In this document: positions 44,101-53,265 of the stretch, one piece after another
Numbering within the stretch: position 1 is the first letter of the stretch
How the letters are laid out: each line of letters opens with the position of its first letter
Origin: Mytilus californianus
Lineage: Eukaryota; Mollusca; Bivalvia; Mytilida; Mytilidae
DNA: 64,000 nt
Direction: 5' to 3'
NCBI RefSeq assembly: GCF_021869535.1
Contig: NW_026262648.1
Coordinates: 248,001 to 312,000, forward strand
Notes under the pieces: model-generated
What the model saw: only the letters and a program-made list of their open reading frames with translations
What the model was told of the DNA's origin: nothing
Database searches by the model: none
Translations under genes and position numbers: made by a program

Positions 44101-47100
44101 TTTGAGTTTTGGAAGGAAATTTATATAAAACTGTTTATTCATTATTATTTATTGATTTGAAGGGCGTGATTGAATCCTTAATTTTTATGTCCAATCCATG
44201 AAAAATTGATATCCACAAAAATAACCGAATCCACAGTAATACGAAAATATCCATCAAAATAATACTATGAAAAATAACATGTAAGAATAATAAAAAATAG
44301 AATAGTGTTGAACATTACCTAAAAAAAAAATGTAAATCACATATATATATGTATATTAGCAGCAATCCAACAATTAAAGATAATATCAGTGATAAACTTA
44401 CAAGATGTGAACTGTCTTTACCTTAGGGGCAGACATATTAGATTGATTCAAACATGAAGACCAGCTCGACTTGCCAACCATCAGAAAACAATTCATACCA
44501 ACTCAAATTTAACCTAAGATACTTATTGAACACAAAAGTGATCATCTTTTCCAAGATGTTGTACATACATGCCTTTAACTCTTATGATGAAAGAAGATTG
44601 ATTGATTGTTGGTGTTTAGCACCACTTTCAGCACACTTGTTTTTTTCATGGTCACCACCTTTTATTGGTGTCCAGTCAACAGGGGTTCCAGTAAACCTAG
44701 AAGTCTGTTCTCACAAGGGAAAAACTTGCATAAGTTAAGAGCCATTCAATAATGTATTTTGTGTTTTGTGTATGTTCTTTATTTTTTTATATATGAACAG
44801 ATATGTATCCTGTGTACTTGGTTGTCCATATGAAGGTGAAATTGACCCGGAAAAAGTTGCTTGGGTGAGATTTTTTTATCTGTCTTGTTGAATGTTTTAG
44901 TGATATGAAGATAAGGAAATGTGGTTTGATTACCAATGAGGACAACTTATTAAAACCAAAGAGCAAAGATGTGAACAATTAAAGGTCACCTTACAGCCTT
45001 GGACATTTAACAAAACCAATTCAAAACAATTCAAAATAGAAAACCAATAGCTCTGGTTTTACTACACAAAAATAAACAATCATTGCAGACAGCAACCAAA
45101 GTAACACATTGGAACACTGGCTCCTGGCTTGGAATGGCATATAAAGACTGTTGCAGGGTTGAACATGTTTATTCTTTTACTTTATTTCTGAAAAAGAATC
45201 TTTTTGCTAGAAACTGAAATGTTAGTTTTTGTAATTATTGTGTCAGGAGTTCTTGAATAGATAGTTAAGAGTTGCTGTTAAAACTAAAAGTTAATAATTT
45301 ATTAAAAATATGATTTCTTGGTTATGATTCAGTATTTAATGCCACAAAAAAAGAAAAATTCCTTGAAAACAGTACCCTTTACCTGTACATATTAAGCGAT
45401 AATTTCTATTAAAGATAATTCATAGGTTTAAGGACTTTTGTATGTAATGCAACGTCCAGTTGAACCAATTCTATTCTACACAATAGGCAACTATGCTAGA
45501 ACACTGGCCACTTAATGAGTATTTTTCAATTTATTTGATCTTTCATGCTTCATGTTTTGATGGATCCAGAGGTTGATATTAAATATCAGTTTCAGTTCCA
45601 TTCAATGCATGTTATTATCATTTTAACTTTAGTCCTCTTTAGTTCACCTGGCTCGAAGGGCCAAGTGAGCTTTTTTCATCACTTGGCATCCGTCGCCTGC
45701 TAAGACCCTCATGGGTAGTCAAGGTCATTAAAAACACCCCTCATCGTCTCCATAACAGATGTAATAAATTATACGAGATTCAAATGACAAATTTGGAAAG
45801 TTGATTTATTTTTTGCAATCATGGAGCACCTATGTTTGTTATGATATAATATTTAATTTTGGATGTAACATGTCTTCTGATTGGCTGAAAGTTTTTTGTC
45901 TATCAGCTCATAGACATAATTTTGTCATGTGACCGAGACGTCATCCAAAGTTTTTCATGATTTACTTCTTAAAAATGGAATTTAGAATTAAATTATAAGG
46001 AATGACTGTAAAATCTTTTCTATCTATTTGAAATAACCTCAAAAATGTAATGACACTTTTTAAATAACAAGATACATGGGTTATTCAATGTGCATCACAT
46101 TTTTAAAATTATTTCTTCATAGACAGAAAAAATATTACAGTCATTCCTTAAATAACACAAATAAAAAAAAATTGATGTTATATTTCAGGTTTCAAAAAAG
46201 ATGTTAGACATGGGATGTTACGAAATATCTCTAGGGGATACCATCGGTGTTGGTACACCAGGTAAAATGAAGACACTGATTTCTACTGTATCAAGAGACG
46301 TACCAATACAGAAGTTAGCAGTACACTGCCACGATACATACGGTCAGGCTCTTGCCAATATATTTGCTGCTTTACAGGTAACTAGATTTGCTTCTTTACA
46401 GGTAATTTAAACCAGAGGCTCTGAAGAGCCTGTATGGCTCGCCTACATCTTTAACAATGGTCACTTTTTAGTAAAAATCATCATTAAAGGGGAATAACTC
46501 TACAAATAATTAACCGAATAATTTCAGCATGTTGACATATTTGTAGAAATTATGCTGCTGATAATTATTCCTTTTTAAAAGTTTCTATTATAGTTTTCAA
46601 GAAAGTAGGCAAAAAATGCAAGAAATGTTAAAAATTATCATTAAAGGACAATAACTCCAATAATTAGTTGTCAAAAGATTTTAGCCATTATGGCTTATTT
46701 GTGGATCTTGTTTTGCTGATCATAAGTGTTTTTCAAAGTTTCTATCTATCTATTACAGTTTGGAAGATAATAGGCAAAAATGGGAAAAATCGTCATTAAA
46801 GAGCAATAACTTCAATAAGGAGTCGACAAACAATTTTGGTCATGTTGACTTATTTGTAGATCCTGTCTCTCTGATCATTTTTGCTTTTTTAAATTTATAT
46901 CTATCTAATATAGTTTTTAAGATATGAGGCAAAAATGCAAAAAGTTTGTAAAAATTGTCATTATAGGGCAATAACTCTAATAAGGAGTCGACTGAAGATT
47001 TCGGTCATGTTGACTTATTTACAGATCTTATCTTGCTGGTCATTATTGCTATTTTGAGTTTCTGTCTATCTTTTATGATTTTCAAGATAATAGGCAAAAA

Positions 47101-49635
47101 ATTTTCAAAATGGTAAATTTCATCATTTAAGGGCAATAACTCCTATAAGAAGTCGTCTGACAGTTTTGACGTGAATGAACAATAGGTAGTGCTCAATATT
47201 CTGATCATTTCTGGCCTGTTAAATTTTCTCTTTTTATAGCGGTTTTCAATATAATAGGCAAAACTTGCATTTTACCCCTATGTTCTATTTTTAGCCATCT
47301 TGGCCATCTTGTTTTGGCAGGCGGGGTCATTTGACACATTTTTAGCTCACCTGGCCCAATGGGCCAAGTGAGCTTTTCTCATCACTTAGCGTCCATCATC
47401 CATAAATTTTTACAAAAATCTTCTCCTCTAAAACTACTGGGCCAAATTTTACCAAACTTAACCACAATGATCATTAGGGTATCTAGTTTAAAAAATGTGT
47501 CCAGTGATCCGGCCAACCAACCAAGATGGCCGCCATGGCTAAAAATAGAACATAGGGGTAAAATGTAGATTTTGGCTTATATCTCTGAAACCAAAGCATT
47601 GAGAGCAAATCTGACATGGGGGTAAAAATGTTTATCAGGTCAAGATCTATCTGCCCTGAAATTTTCAGATGAATCGGACAACCCGTTGTTAGGCTGCTGC
47701 CCCTGAATTTGTAATTTTTAAGGAAATTTTGCCGTATTTGGTTATTATCTTGAATATTATTATAGATAGAGATAAACTGTAAACAGCAATAATGTTCAGC
47801 AAAGTAAGTTCTACAAATAAGTCAACATGACTAAAATGGTCAGTTGAGCCCTTAAGGAGTTATTGCCCTTTTATAGTCAATTTTTAACCATTTTTCGTAA
47901 ATTTTTGTTATCTTTTACCAAAATCTTCTCCTCTGAAACTACTAGGATGAATTTAACCAAAGTTGTAAACAATCATCATTAGGGTATGTAGTTTAAAAAT
48001 TGTGTCTGATGACCCCACCCGGGAACCAAGATGGCCGACATGGCTAATAATAGTACATAGGGTAAAATGCAGTTTTTGGCTCATATATCTAAACCCAAAG
48101 CATTTCCAGCAAATCTTTCAATTACAAAATTGTTCATTAGGTCAAGATCTATCTGCCCTTAAATTTTCAGACCATTCAGGCAACCCGTTGTTGAGTTGCT
48201 GCCCCTGAATTGGTAATTTTTAGAAATTTTTTCAGCTTTTAGTTATTATCTTGAATATTATTATATATAGAGATAAACTGTAAACAGCAATAATGTACAG
48301 CAAAGTAAGACATACAAATAAGTCAAACATGACCAAAATGGTCGATTGACCCCTTAAGGAGTTATTGCCCTTTATAATCAATTTTTAACAATTTTCATAA
48401 ATTTGTAAATTTTTACAAAATAATTTCCACTGAAACTACTGGGCCAAGTTCATTATAGATAGAGATAATTGTAAGCATCAAGAATGTTCAGTAAAGTAAG
48501 ATCTACAAACACATCACCATCATCAAAACACAATTTTGTCATGAATCCATCTGTGTCCTTTGTTTAATATGCACATAGACCAAGGTGAGCGACACAGGCT
48601 CTTTAGAGCCTCTAGTTTAAACTAAATACCCCAATAATGATTGTGGCCAATTTTAGCTAAATTTGGCCCAATAGTTTCAGAGGAGAAGATTTTTGTAAAA
48701 GTTAACAACGACAACAGGTGATGACGGACGACCGAATCAAAGTGATGAGAAAAGCTCACTTGGCCATTTATGTCAGATGAGCTAAAAATGTATCTTTACC
48801 ATTTTACTAGCTATAATACAAAATAGAAGAATTTCGAATACAAACCTTTATGGAATTAAATTCTCTGAGTCATCTCTCCATATGAAGCTAAAAACATTTG
48901 AACTAATCAAAAAATTTCTTTATTTCAAAATACAGGTGAAGAGATAAGATAAAGTTACATAATTTCATTCATTAAAATAAAAAGGTTACAAATGAATTGC
49001 ATTCCTGTCCTAAAATTTGCTGATTTCATTACAAATCTGGACCCTCTTCTGCTGCTATTTTACAGATGGGCATCTCAGTGGTGGACAGTTCCGTAGCAGG
49101 CCTTGGAGGATGTCCATATGCCAAAGGTGCTAGTGGAAATGTATCCACGGAAGATGTAGTCTATTTAATGAATGGTTTATCAATTAAAACTGTGAGTAAT
49201 AATTCCACCATTGTAATTCTCATTAGATAAATTAGTATATGAAAAAAATGATTTTTATGAAAATATTAAGTAAATACATTTCTCTTATTCTTTGGCAATT
49301 TAAACCTTTCCGAACCCATTGTATAAAAAAAATTAATTAACGTGTGTTTGCGGATGATCTCAGAAGATGATTGGATGAGTTTAAGGGTCATAACCTTTAT
49401 CATCTCACTGGATGAATACATCAGTTTCCATAGTTGTAAAAGTAGAAGTGAAGAAGGAGAAATCTGATCAAATCACACCTTCCTGTGAAAACATTAGTGC
49501 TTTGAATTATATATTTTTTTCTATTTTCAGGGTGTTAATATACAAAAGTTAATAGAAGCCGGACTATTTATATCTTCTGCTTTGGGACAACAGACTCATT
49601 CAAAAGTGGCGCAAGCAACAAAGTCAAGTCTATGA
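29038..49635 (+). CDS. HMGCL: HMGCL: hydroxymethylglutaryl-CoA lyase (ten coding exons)
   Basis: Joined exons are 29038-29106, 30996-31064, 32602-32709, 34943-35038, 36309-36367, 43950-44039, 44801-44864, 46189-46377, 49066-49191 and 49531-49635, giving 324 residues (human 325). The enzyme cleaves HMG-CoA to acetyl-CoA and acetoacetate, the last step of leucine breakdown and ketogenesis, in the mitochondrial matrix. Residues 1-25 form a basic, Ser-rich presequence ([15 protein letters not shown]). Residues 31-300 are the HMGL-like TIM barrel: [11 protein letters not shown] with Arg39 and Asp40, [12 protein letters not shown] with Glu70, [12 protein letters not shown] with metal ligands His231 and His233, and the [17 protein letters not shown] signature with catalytic Cys264. 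No key residue is missing. The C-terminus is KSSL, a weak match to a peroxisomal PTS1 (vertebrates end CKL). The ATG is the first one in frame and gives the expected length. Confidence 0.97.
29837..30025 (-). repeat. Dispersed repeat, copy B (inverted partner of 10858)
   Basis: The reverse complement of the repeat at 10858-11012, with 'cttctggcctgtagattcaa' and 'gcagtctttgcgctcaacca'. It lies in HMGCL intron 1. Confidence 0.6.
30342..30947. repeat. Long inverted repeat (~105-bp arms)
   Basis: Arms at about 30342-30450 and 30840-30947 are diverged reverse complements sharing 'atcagatctttcactttgct', 'gaagacatccc' and 'agatgacctt'. The spacer is about 390 bp. No coding capacity; probably a foldback element in HMGCL intron 1. 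Confidence 0.65.
30996..31064 (+). CDS. HMGCL: HMGCL exon 2
   Basis: 23 codons in phase 0, ending [13 protein letters not shown], which carries catalytic Arg39 and Asp40. The acceptor is TTTGTAG and the donor GTAAGA. Confidence 0.97.
31088..32092 (+). repeat. Tandem-repeat element with ~190-bp units
   Basis: It opens with 'tgtcgagccttcgactttag' and a TTCGAC...GTCGAA stem, then five units with 'actctgtggttaaag' or a variant at 31171, 31372, 31564, 31755 and 31898. Units contain 'ccaaacttggacagaagctt'. It closes near 'ggcgagacactgggttccg'. A minus-strand relative is at 21362-21848. It fills most of HMGCL intron 2. Confidence 0.7.
32602..32709 (+). CDS. HMGCL: HMGCL exon 3
   Basis: 36 codons in phase 0, from [11 protein letters not shown] to [10 protein letters not shown], with Glu70. 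The acceptor is TTAACAG and the donor GTTTGC. Open sequence beyond 32709 is intronic read-through. Confidence 0.97.
33360..33690 (+). repeat. Mussel dispersed repeat copy
   Basis: It starts 'aaggagatggggtatgattg' and keeps the order of landmarks seen at 40818 ('ttataaaaggccctgacatg', 'caattcaaacaagaaaacta', 'cctgacatgggacaggcaca'). It lies in HMGCL intron 3. Confidence 0.7.
34030..34316 (-). repeat. Mussel dispersed repeat, second subfamily
   Basis: Nearly identical to 17186-17465 over its whole length, which suggests recent spread. Confidence 0.75.
34943..35038 (+). CDS. HMGCL: HMGCL exon 4 (GTNNGT donor)
   Basis: 32 codons in phase 0, [15 protein letters not shown] to NVKGFHSA. The donor is GCT|GTAGGT; a second GT four bases on (GTAAAT) is closer to consensus but would shift the frame. 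The chosen junction gives an alignment to the family without a gap ([20 protein letters not shown]). Confidence 0.9.
35240..35520 (+). repeat. Dispersed repeat, retroelement 3'-end-like
   Basis: It shares several strings with 24360-24560 ('agttttctatgttg', 'tgtatactgttgtttg', 'ttggtatc'). The open frames over it are hydrophobic translations of T-rich repeat. Confidence 0.5.
35676..36095 (+). repeat. Two adjacent copies of the mussel dispersed repeat
   Basis: Copies start at about 35676 ('aaggagatgtggtatgatta') and 35945 ('ggcgatgtggtatgattgcg'), each with 'agcaaaacccata' and 'tatagtcagctat'. Both are truncated at the 3' end. Confidence 0.7.
36309..36367 (+). CDS. HMGCL: HMGCL exon 5
   Basis: 59 bases in phase 0, [19 protein letters not shown] plus two bases of Lys134. 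The acceptor is GATTTCAG and the donor GTAAGT. The 7.6-kb intron that follows is the longest of the gene and carries a broken transposase. Confidence 0.95.
38591..40520 (+). pseudogene. THAP-DDE transposase, broken (HMGCL intron 5)
   Basis: The first exon begins [20 protein letters not shown] and contains [10 protein letters not shown], a THAP zinc finger. After a shift near 38720 it reads [20 protein letters not shown], restoring the second Cys-x2-His, and reaches a donor at 38803. The second exon (39373-39776) is open and contributes AIPSLFSW, the THAP 'AVPTIF' motif, then a helical segment and FYTGLELY before TAG. In later, shifted frames come [32 protein letters not shown] (first catalytic Asp), [33 protein letters not shown] and [13 protein letters not shown]. 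The order THAP, HTH, DDE_Tnp_4 fits IS4EU/ISL2EU- or Harbinger-related transposases. Several frameshifts and stops make it inactive. Confidence 0.85.
40605..40735 (+). repeat. Mussel dispersed repeat, truncated copy
   Basis: It starts 'aaggagatgtggtatgatat' and follows the family landmarks ('caccgtacaatctccaacaa', 'tgagaaaaacttgtaccatg') for about 130 bp. Confidence 0.65.
40818..41365 (+). repeat. Mussel dispersed repeat, longest copy
   Basis: This is the longest copy in the window (about 550 bp), from 'gaagatgtggtatgattgcg' to 'gctagttcaaagccactaac'. It includes 'cagtcagctataaaaggcc', 'caggctcctgacttgggaca' and 'gatcccaaccctccccctaa'. There is no frame and no obvious TIR or poly(A). Its class is unresolved. 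Confidence 0.75.
41480..42560 (+). repeat. Tandem-repeat element with ~147-bp units
   Basis: It opens with 'tttttgttgagcctgtgact' and a TGTGAC-TTTT-GTCGCA stem, then 'gtggcggcggcg'. About six units share 'gaccttgacctcattttcat', 'ttggtctgtttttctta' and 'caactatatttggtgtatgg'. It closes near 'aaggcgagacatttcagcg'. The opening and closing strings resemble those of the element at 31088 although the units differ. HMGCL intron 5. Confidence 0.7.
42715..42975 (-). repeat. E4-family fragment, inverted
   Basis: The reverse complement of the region at 20925-21165, including 'gccccaactgttcagagttg' and the 'attgcacaacagcaagaaat' minisatellite remnant. Confidence 0.65.
43231..43270 (+). repeat. Mussel dispersed repeat, 40-bp stub
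   Basis: 'aaggagatgtgttatgattg' followed by 'ccaatgaaacaactatc' is the very start of the family; the rest is missing. Confidence 0.55.
43445..43645 (+). repeat. Bivalve repeat carrying a hammerhead-like core
   Basis: A compact noncoding repeat, from 'ctaaggattttcttatccaa' through 'ggcacaactttttggaattt' to 'ggtacctttgataacta'. I recognise this as a common bivalve repeat. The hammerhead-like core sits in its 3' half. Confidence 0.6.
43571..43609 (+). ncRNA. Hammerhead-ribozyme-like core
   Basis: The sequence contains CTGATGA, a stem II GTC-TTATGTA-GAC, GAAA, and a stem III ACGC-GCATCTG-GCGT, ending in TA where cleavage would occur. This is the invariant order of a hammerhead ribozyme. Stem I is not convincing: only the first pair next to the core forms. 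Hammerheads are known in metazoan retroelements such as Penelope-like elements. Activity is unproven. Confidence 0.55.
43950..44039 (+). CDS. HMGCL: HMGCL exon 6
   Basis: 90 bases completing Lys134 and encoding [15 protein letters not shown] to NTPVR plus two bases of Gly164. The KNINCSIE string is near-identical to the vertebrate enzyme. Confidence 0.96.
44605..44740 (-). repeat. SINE-like 3' fragment, diverged
   Basis: 'gttggtgtttagcaccactttcagcac' type sequence followed by 'ccttttattggtgtccag' resembles the tail of the SINE at 22933 in the same orientation. It is weak, and no ends are seen. Confidence 0.3.
44801..44864 (+). CDS. HMGCL: HMGCL exon 7
   Basis: 64 bases completing Gly164 and encoding [17 protein letters not shown] to KVAW. 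The acceptor is GAACAG and the donor GTGAGA. Confidence 0.96.
44906..45170 (+). repeat. Mussel dispersed repeat, diverged copy
   Basis: 'taaggaaatgtggtttgatt' and 'ccaatgaggacaactt' open it. 'caattcaaaatagaaaacca' and 'ggctcctggcttggaatggc' follow in the family order. It lies in HMGCL intron 7. Confidence 0.65.
45641..45671. repeat. Hairpin AGTTCACCTGGCTC/GGGCCAAGTGAGC
   Basis: An imperfect stem that is the start of a bivalve repeat; a better copy is at 47344-47374. It is followed by 'atcacttggcatccgtcg' as in that copy. Confidence 0.6.
46189..46377 (+). CDS. HMGCL: HMGCL exon 8 (metal ligands)
   Basis: 63 codons in phase 0, from [17 protein letters not shown] to LANIFAALQ. It holds [10 protein letters not shown] and HCHDTYGQ with metal-binding His231 and His233. 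The donor GTAACT at 46378 matches the family; a second in-frame donor lies 24 bases on. Confidence 0.96.
46378..46401 (+). promoter_or_regulatory. In-frame 24-base extension between tandem donors
   Basis: The sequence around the exon 8 end is partly duplicated: TTTACAG|GTAAC at 46371 and TTTACAG|GTAAT at 46395. Using the second donor would add eight residues, VTRFASLQ, and keep the frame. The added residues would fall just after the HCHD strand-helix unit and before the Cys264 signature, so such an isoform might be inactive. Confidence 0.5.
46412..48785. repeat. Repeat complex in HMGCL intron 8 with hairpin starts
   Basis: It opens with 'agaggctctgaagagcctg' (46421 onward) and has the inverse 'caggctctttagagcctct' near 48593-48612; each is itself a small AGGCTC/GAGCCT hairpin. 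Between them lie about five units of ~180 bp ('gggcaataactccaataa', 'catgttgacttatttgt'). A perfect hairpin at 47344-47374 (AGCTCAC, GGCCC/GGGCC, GTGAGCT) starts two ~500-bp units ('caagatggccg.catggct', 'aggagttattgccc'). A degraded inverse of that start lies at 48640-48785. No coding capacity. Confidence 0.6.
49066..49191 (+). CDS. HMGCL: HMGCL exon 9 (catalytic Cys signature)
   Basis: 42 codons in phase 0, [18 protein letters not shown] to NGLSIKT. It contains the HMG-CoA lyase signature with Cys264. The acceptor is TTTTACAG and the donor GTGAGT. Confidence 0.97.
49531..49635 (+). CDS. HMGCL: HMGCL exon 10 (C-terminus)
   Basis: 34 codons and [21 protein letters not shown] and [10 protein letters not shown] match the C-terminal helices of the enzyme. 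The vertebrate CKL end is replaced by SSL. Confidence 0.96.
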   Translation, partial: GVNIQKLIEAGLFISSALGQQTHSKVAQATKSSL

Positions 49636-50485
49636 AATAATGAATTTCTAGAATTGTTAATGAATTGTGCCATCTAAACATCATCATCTGTGATTGGATA
49701 TCACATACAGTCACTGCAGTCCATTGTGGACTTCATTTGTGTGAGGACTTAACCTAAAGAGCACAATATCTATGCAGTGCTGAAATGTGTTGGACCTGTT
49801 AACTATCAAAAGGGACAAACCTCTCATATTCATAAAGATATGTTGAGAGCCAGAACTGATGTCTGATACCAGCAGGCCTGAAGCCAGGATGTCTCTGAGG
49901 GAGGTTATTTGGGGTCATGACCCTCTAACTTTAATAGTAAAATTTCTTACTTTAAACTTACAAATAGAAAAAAATAGAAATAAAGATATGATTAAATCTG
50001 ATAAAAATATAATTCAATCTGAATCTTGACTTTAATAGTCTTTAACAATATTATTTATTTTCATGGGAGGGGGGGAGGGGGGAAGGGGGAAGGTTAGTCT
50101 ATGGGTGTGACCAATATAGAGATATGGATACTCATCTTTGATTTACAGACTGATTTCAAGCAAAATTCAAAGTCATTCATACACCATTCATGTCTCATGT
50201 TTTATCCATAATTTACTGTATTGTTTTCATGTCAGTGGATGTCTTATTTTTTGGGTTAACTTTCTGTGGCAAAACTAGGTCAGCTGGGTGCATTACTTCA
50301 AAGTTTTTTTTATCTATGAGACTATTTTTCATTTGTAAGATAACCTGGAATTATGCAAGTTAAAGTATGTTTGTTATATTGTTATTATTTGGAATTATTT
50401 GATAATTGATAAATATATAAATGTGTTCAAAATCATGAAAGTTTGATGTGTCTGAAATAATAAATGTTACATGAGCTTTGTTTCA
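49636..50485 (+). other. HMGCL 3' UTR region
   Basis: Two AATAAA signals lie at 49979-49984 and 50459-50464; the second is followed by 'tgagctttgtttcatt', a T/G-rich downstream element. Either could end the transcript. A G-run block (50065-50089) lies between them and would be present only in the long form. Confidence 0.55.
50065..50089 (+). promoter_or_regulatory. Potential G-quadruplex
   Basis: Four G tracts of 3, 7, 6 and 5, separated by one or two A, fit the intramolecular G4 pattern. If the distal poly(A) site is used, it would be in the HMGCL mRNA. Confidence 0.5.
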
Positions 50486-51137
50486 TTATAACTGTAAAAT
50501 CAGATATTTTAGCAAGGGTTTTATTTTCATTAACTTTGCAATTAACAAAAAAAAATGTCCTCTGCTTAAATTTGATTGATATTCACTGAAAAACATATTC
50601 GTGGACTGGAAAAGACAAAAATAACATGAATAAAACCTCTTTTATAATGTGTTTGTCATTTAAAATTGCGACCTTTAAACCAGCAAAAATAAATAATTTT
50701 ACTGGTCTTACATGTACAGGCAATGCAGACTTTTCAGCTATATTTGTTCTGCTTCTTTACAATATTTAAGAGGTAAAAATAGAATTTTAAAATGCATAGT
50801 AAGTTGATTCAGGGTAGAAAGTTTATCCAGAGTTGGAAACCACCTTCTTTGAATATGTTAAAAATTGTGTAAAAAAAATATATGAAAATTACGGTGTACA
50901 CATTTCCAGTCCTCCTCCCTTCTTTCATGTGGAAATCCTTTTATAAATTTCTGGATCAGTGCCTGATGCTGTTTGTCCTTTTAATTTTATGGAAAACAGC
51001 AATGATTAAAGGTTATTTTTTTTCATGCAGGGACATACAGAATACATGAGTGACTGCACAAAACATAAATTCATGAATTGTTGATGATTTTGGTGACAAA
51101 ACTGAAAATTTCTGACCCTGTCATATTATACATTAAA
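50486..51137. other. Gene-free stretch
   Basis: AT-rich with no coding frame. 'ccagagttggaaac' at 50827 and 'tttctggatcagtgcctgatgctg' near 50947 resemble a left end of the 12107 element and a right end of the 28316 MITE; both are weak. Confidence 0.35.
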
Positions 51138-51381
51138 AGGGCCTTTGTGGCCAAGTGGTTCAAGAAGTTCATCTACTGTATCACTAGTCTATCAACACTG
51201 AGGTTGTGAGTTTGAACCTGGCATGTGGAAAGTTCGTTTGGCTCCAATCTTAATTGACTAGTATTGTTAGTTTTTCTTATAAAGGTTGGTTGTTCTCTCT
51301 GACCCTCCTACTTCCTCCACCAAATAAAACTGATCACCACAAAATAGCCAGTTGTGAAGTGGCATTTTACTGATTATCAAA
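51138..51381 (+). mobile_element. tRNA-derived SINE, plus-strand copy
   Basis: The head GGGCCTTTGTGGCCAAGTGG has an A box, 'ggttgtgagtttgaacctgg' covers the B box, and the body has 'ccaatcttaattgactagta', 'cctccaccaaataaaactga' and 'gaagtggcattt'. It is co-linear with the minus-strand copy at 22933-23196 but more diverged. No clear target duplication is seen. Confidence 0.75.
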
Positions 51382-52082
51382 CTCTTAAGAGGTTTTGATT
51401 TGAGTTGAAACCTTCATATAAATTGGAAAATTATCTAATGAAAAATATGAAATTTGCTTGTGACTATAATTGATATAGGTCCAGGGGTGAATTCCCCTCC
51501 TGAAAAGTAGTCCACATATCAAGATTTTCCATATTTTCGAAATCATCCACCATTTTGATGAGTGGAAACCTTCATCCATATTCAATGAGGATCCAGCAAA
51601 AAACGAATGGGCTATCCTGGTGACAACGAGGTGAAGACCAAAGGATGGATAGACTGATGGACAAGGGTTTTCCAAAATACTCATAAATTTTATAAGACTT
51701 ATAAAAAAATTGCCATAATGATAATAAATTTTGTATACGTATTGAATATACAGAGGAATATTTCAAAAGGAATCACCAATAATTATAACAAACATTCACG
51801 ATTGGAAAAGTACCAACAAAAGTAATTTTTATTCATTTGTATTTTTGTATGATCTCTTTTACTAAGAAGCAAAATGTGTTATGTAAAAAGGATATTTGGT
51901 ACTGTAAATTCTGTAATTATTGCGATGTTTTTTGTATGCCAAAAAATTGCGACAGTGCAAGTTCCTAATAATAAAACATGCATTCATAATATCAATACTG
52001 ATTTTTCTTTGCATGACAAAATTTTTGCATTCTCACAATTCTGAGACTACCATAACACAGTGTTAGTAGTCTCAGCACAATT

Positions 52083-52335
52083 TTACCAGTAATCATTGAT
52101 ATGCAATAAAAAATGCTTGGATGATATTTGAAAAAAAGGCAGGACAGGAGTTTTGAGTAAAAAAGATAAGCAACTTGACAAAAAAAAGGCAGGATGACAA
52201 TTTATGTAAAAATAGTCAGGATAAACTAATAAAAAAAAGGTAGGACCCAATAGAGTGAAAAATAAAGAGACAGGACAGAGGCAGGACAAAATTTTTCATC
52301 CTAGCCCCCCCATAAAAATCAAATGGTAGCTCCCT
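52083..52335 (+). repeat. Dispersed repeat ('ggcaggac' type)
   Basis: Several copies of a 'aaaaaaggcaggac' string at irregular spacing, ending 'aaaatttttcatcctagccc' and 'aaatggtagctccct', a layout I know from bivalve repeats. No gene. Confidence 0.45.
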
Positions 52336-53224
52336 AATTACCTATATGTGTTATGTCAAAGATATTTGGTATATGGATTGGTTGCAAGTATATGTCCATC
52401 CATAGCTAGCTATTATATGTATGATCTATCTGACCATGATCTCTATTTCATGCTCCAATGATCAGATTAATTTTTCAGGATGAGAATTTGTCCTAAGTAG
52501 CTGTTCCTTTGCTTTTTGTGTGGTTTTTTGGAAAATGACGCTATCAGCGGCATGTTTCCGATACCATTGACCAGAACTAACGGAAGTTGATTATACCTCC
52601 GCCTACCGCACTCGGTTTCATATTTACTATTTTACATACTAACTGGAATCTGCTTGTATTACGCTACACTCGAACAAAGTGTTGTAGTCGGACGGGATCC
52701 TGCTGACATACGTTATTTTATTTACCAAAAAGATATCTTGACCTGTCCATACGTTTTTTGTTATTAAATGGTATTTGGAGCTATCCCTTTGTTATATTTT
52801 TCATATTTATTCGAGCTTTCACTTTTATGCACATGTCTTACAATCGTTAACACTCGGTATGTATACATGATAAATAGATCCGTTTTGTTATGGTGTTGGA
52901 CTTTTTACCCTCCAATGATCAGCAATCGCTAGACAAAATAGTTCTCCGAAATAATGTCAGCCTTTCATGCCATTTCAACTTTACACTCATTAAAAAAGTA
53001 ATAATCGGAATCATTTTGATATCCATTGGATAGAAACTAGTCTTTATCCAGGTTTATGAAGATTTTAATAATCGGACATTAGTAATACGGTTATACCCAC
53101 GCGGTGCGTATGAATCTTTGTTTACAAAGTTATAGCAGCAGAGTCTGTAACTGTATCATTATTAATTAACTACACTGTTATTGTACTTAATATGATGAAA
53201 ACTGCATATGCAATATAAGATGTC

Positions 53225-53265
53225 AACTCGGCCAATACAGATTTTTTTTCCGTATTGGCCGAGTT
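53225..53265. repeat. Perfect 14-bp hairpin
   Basis: AACTCGGCCAATAC and GTATTGGCCGAGTT flank a T-rich loop. The 'ggccaatac' core recurs in the palindrome at 54011-54121, so both may be ends of one element (53225-54121). Confidence 0.65.

Noticed and set aside
44454..44738. 94-codon plus-strand frame as a gene
   Set aside because: No domain, no splice context, and the second half overlaps a SINE-like fragment.
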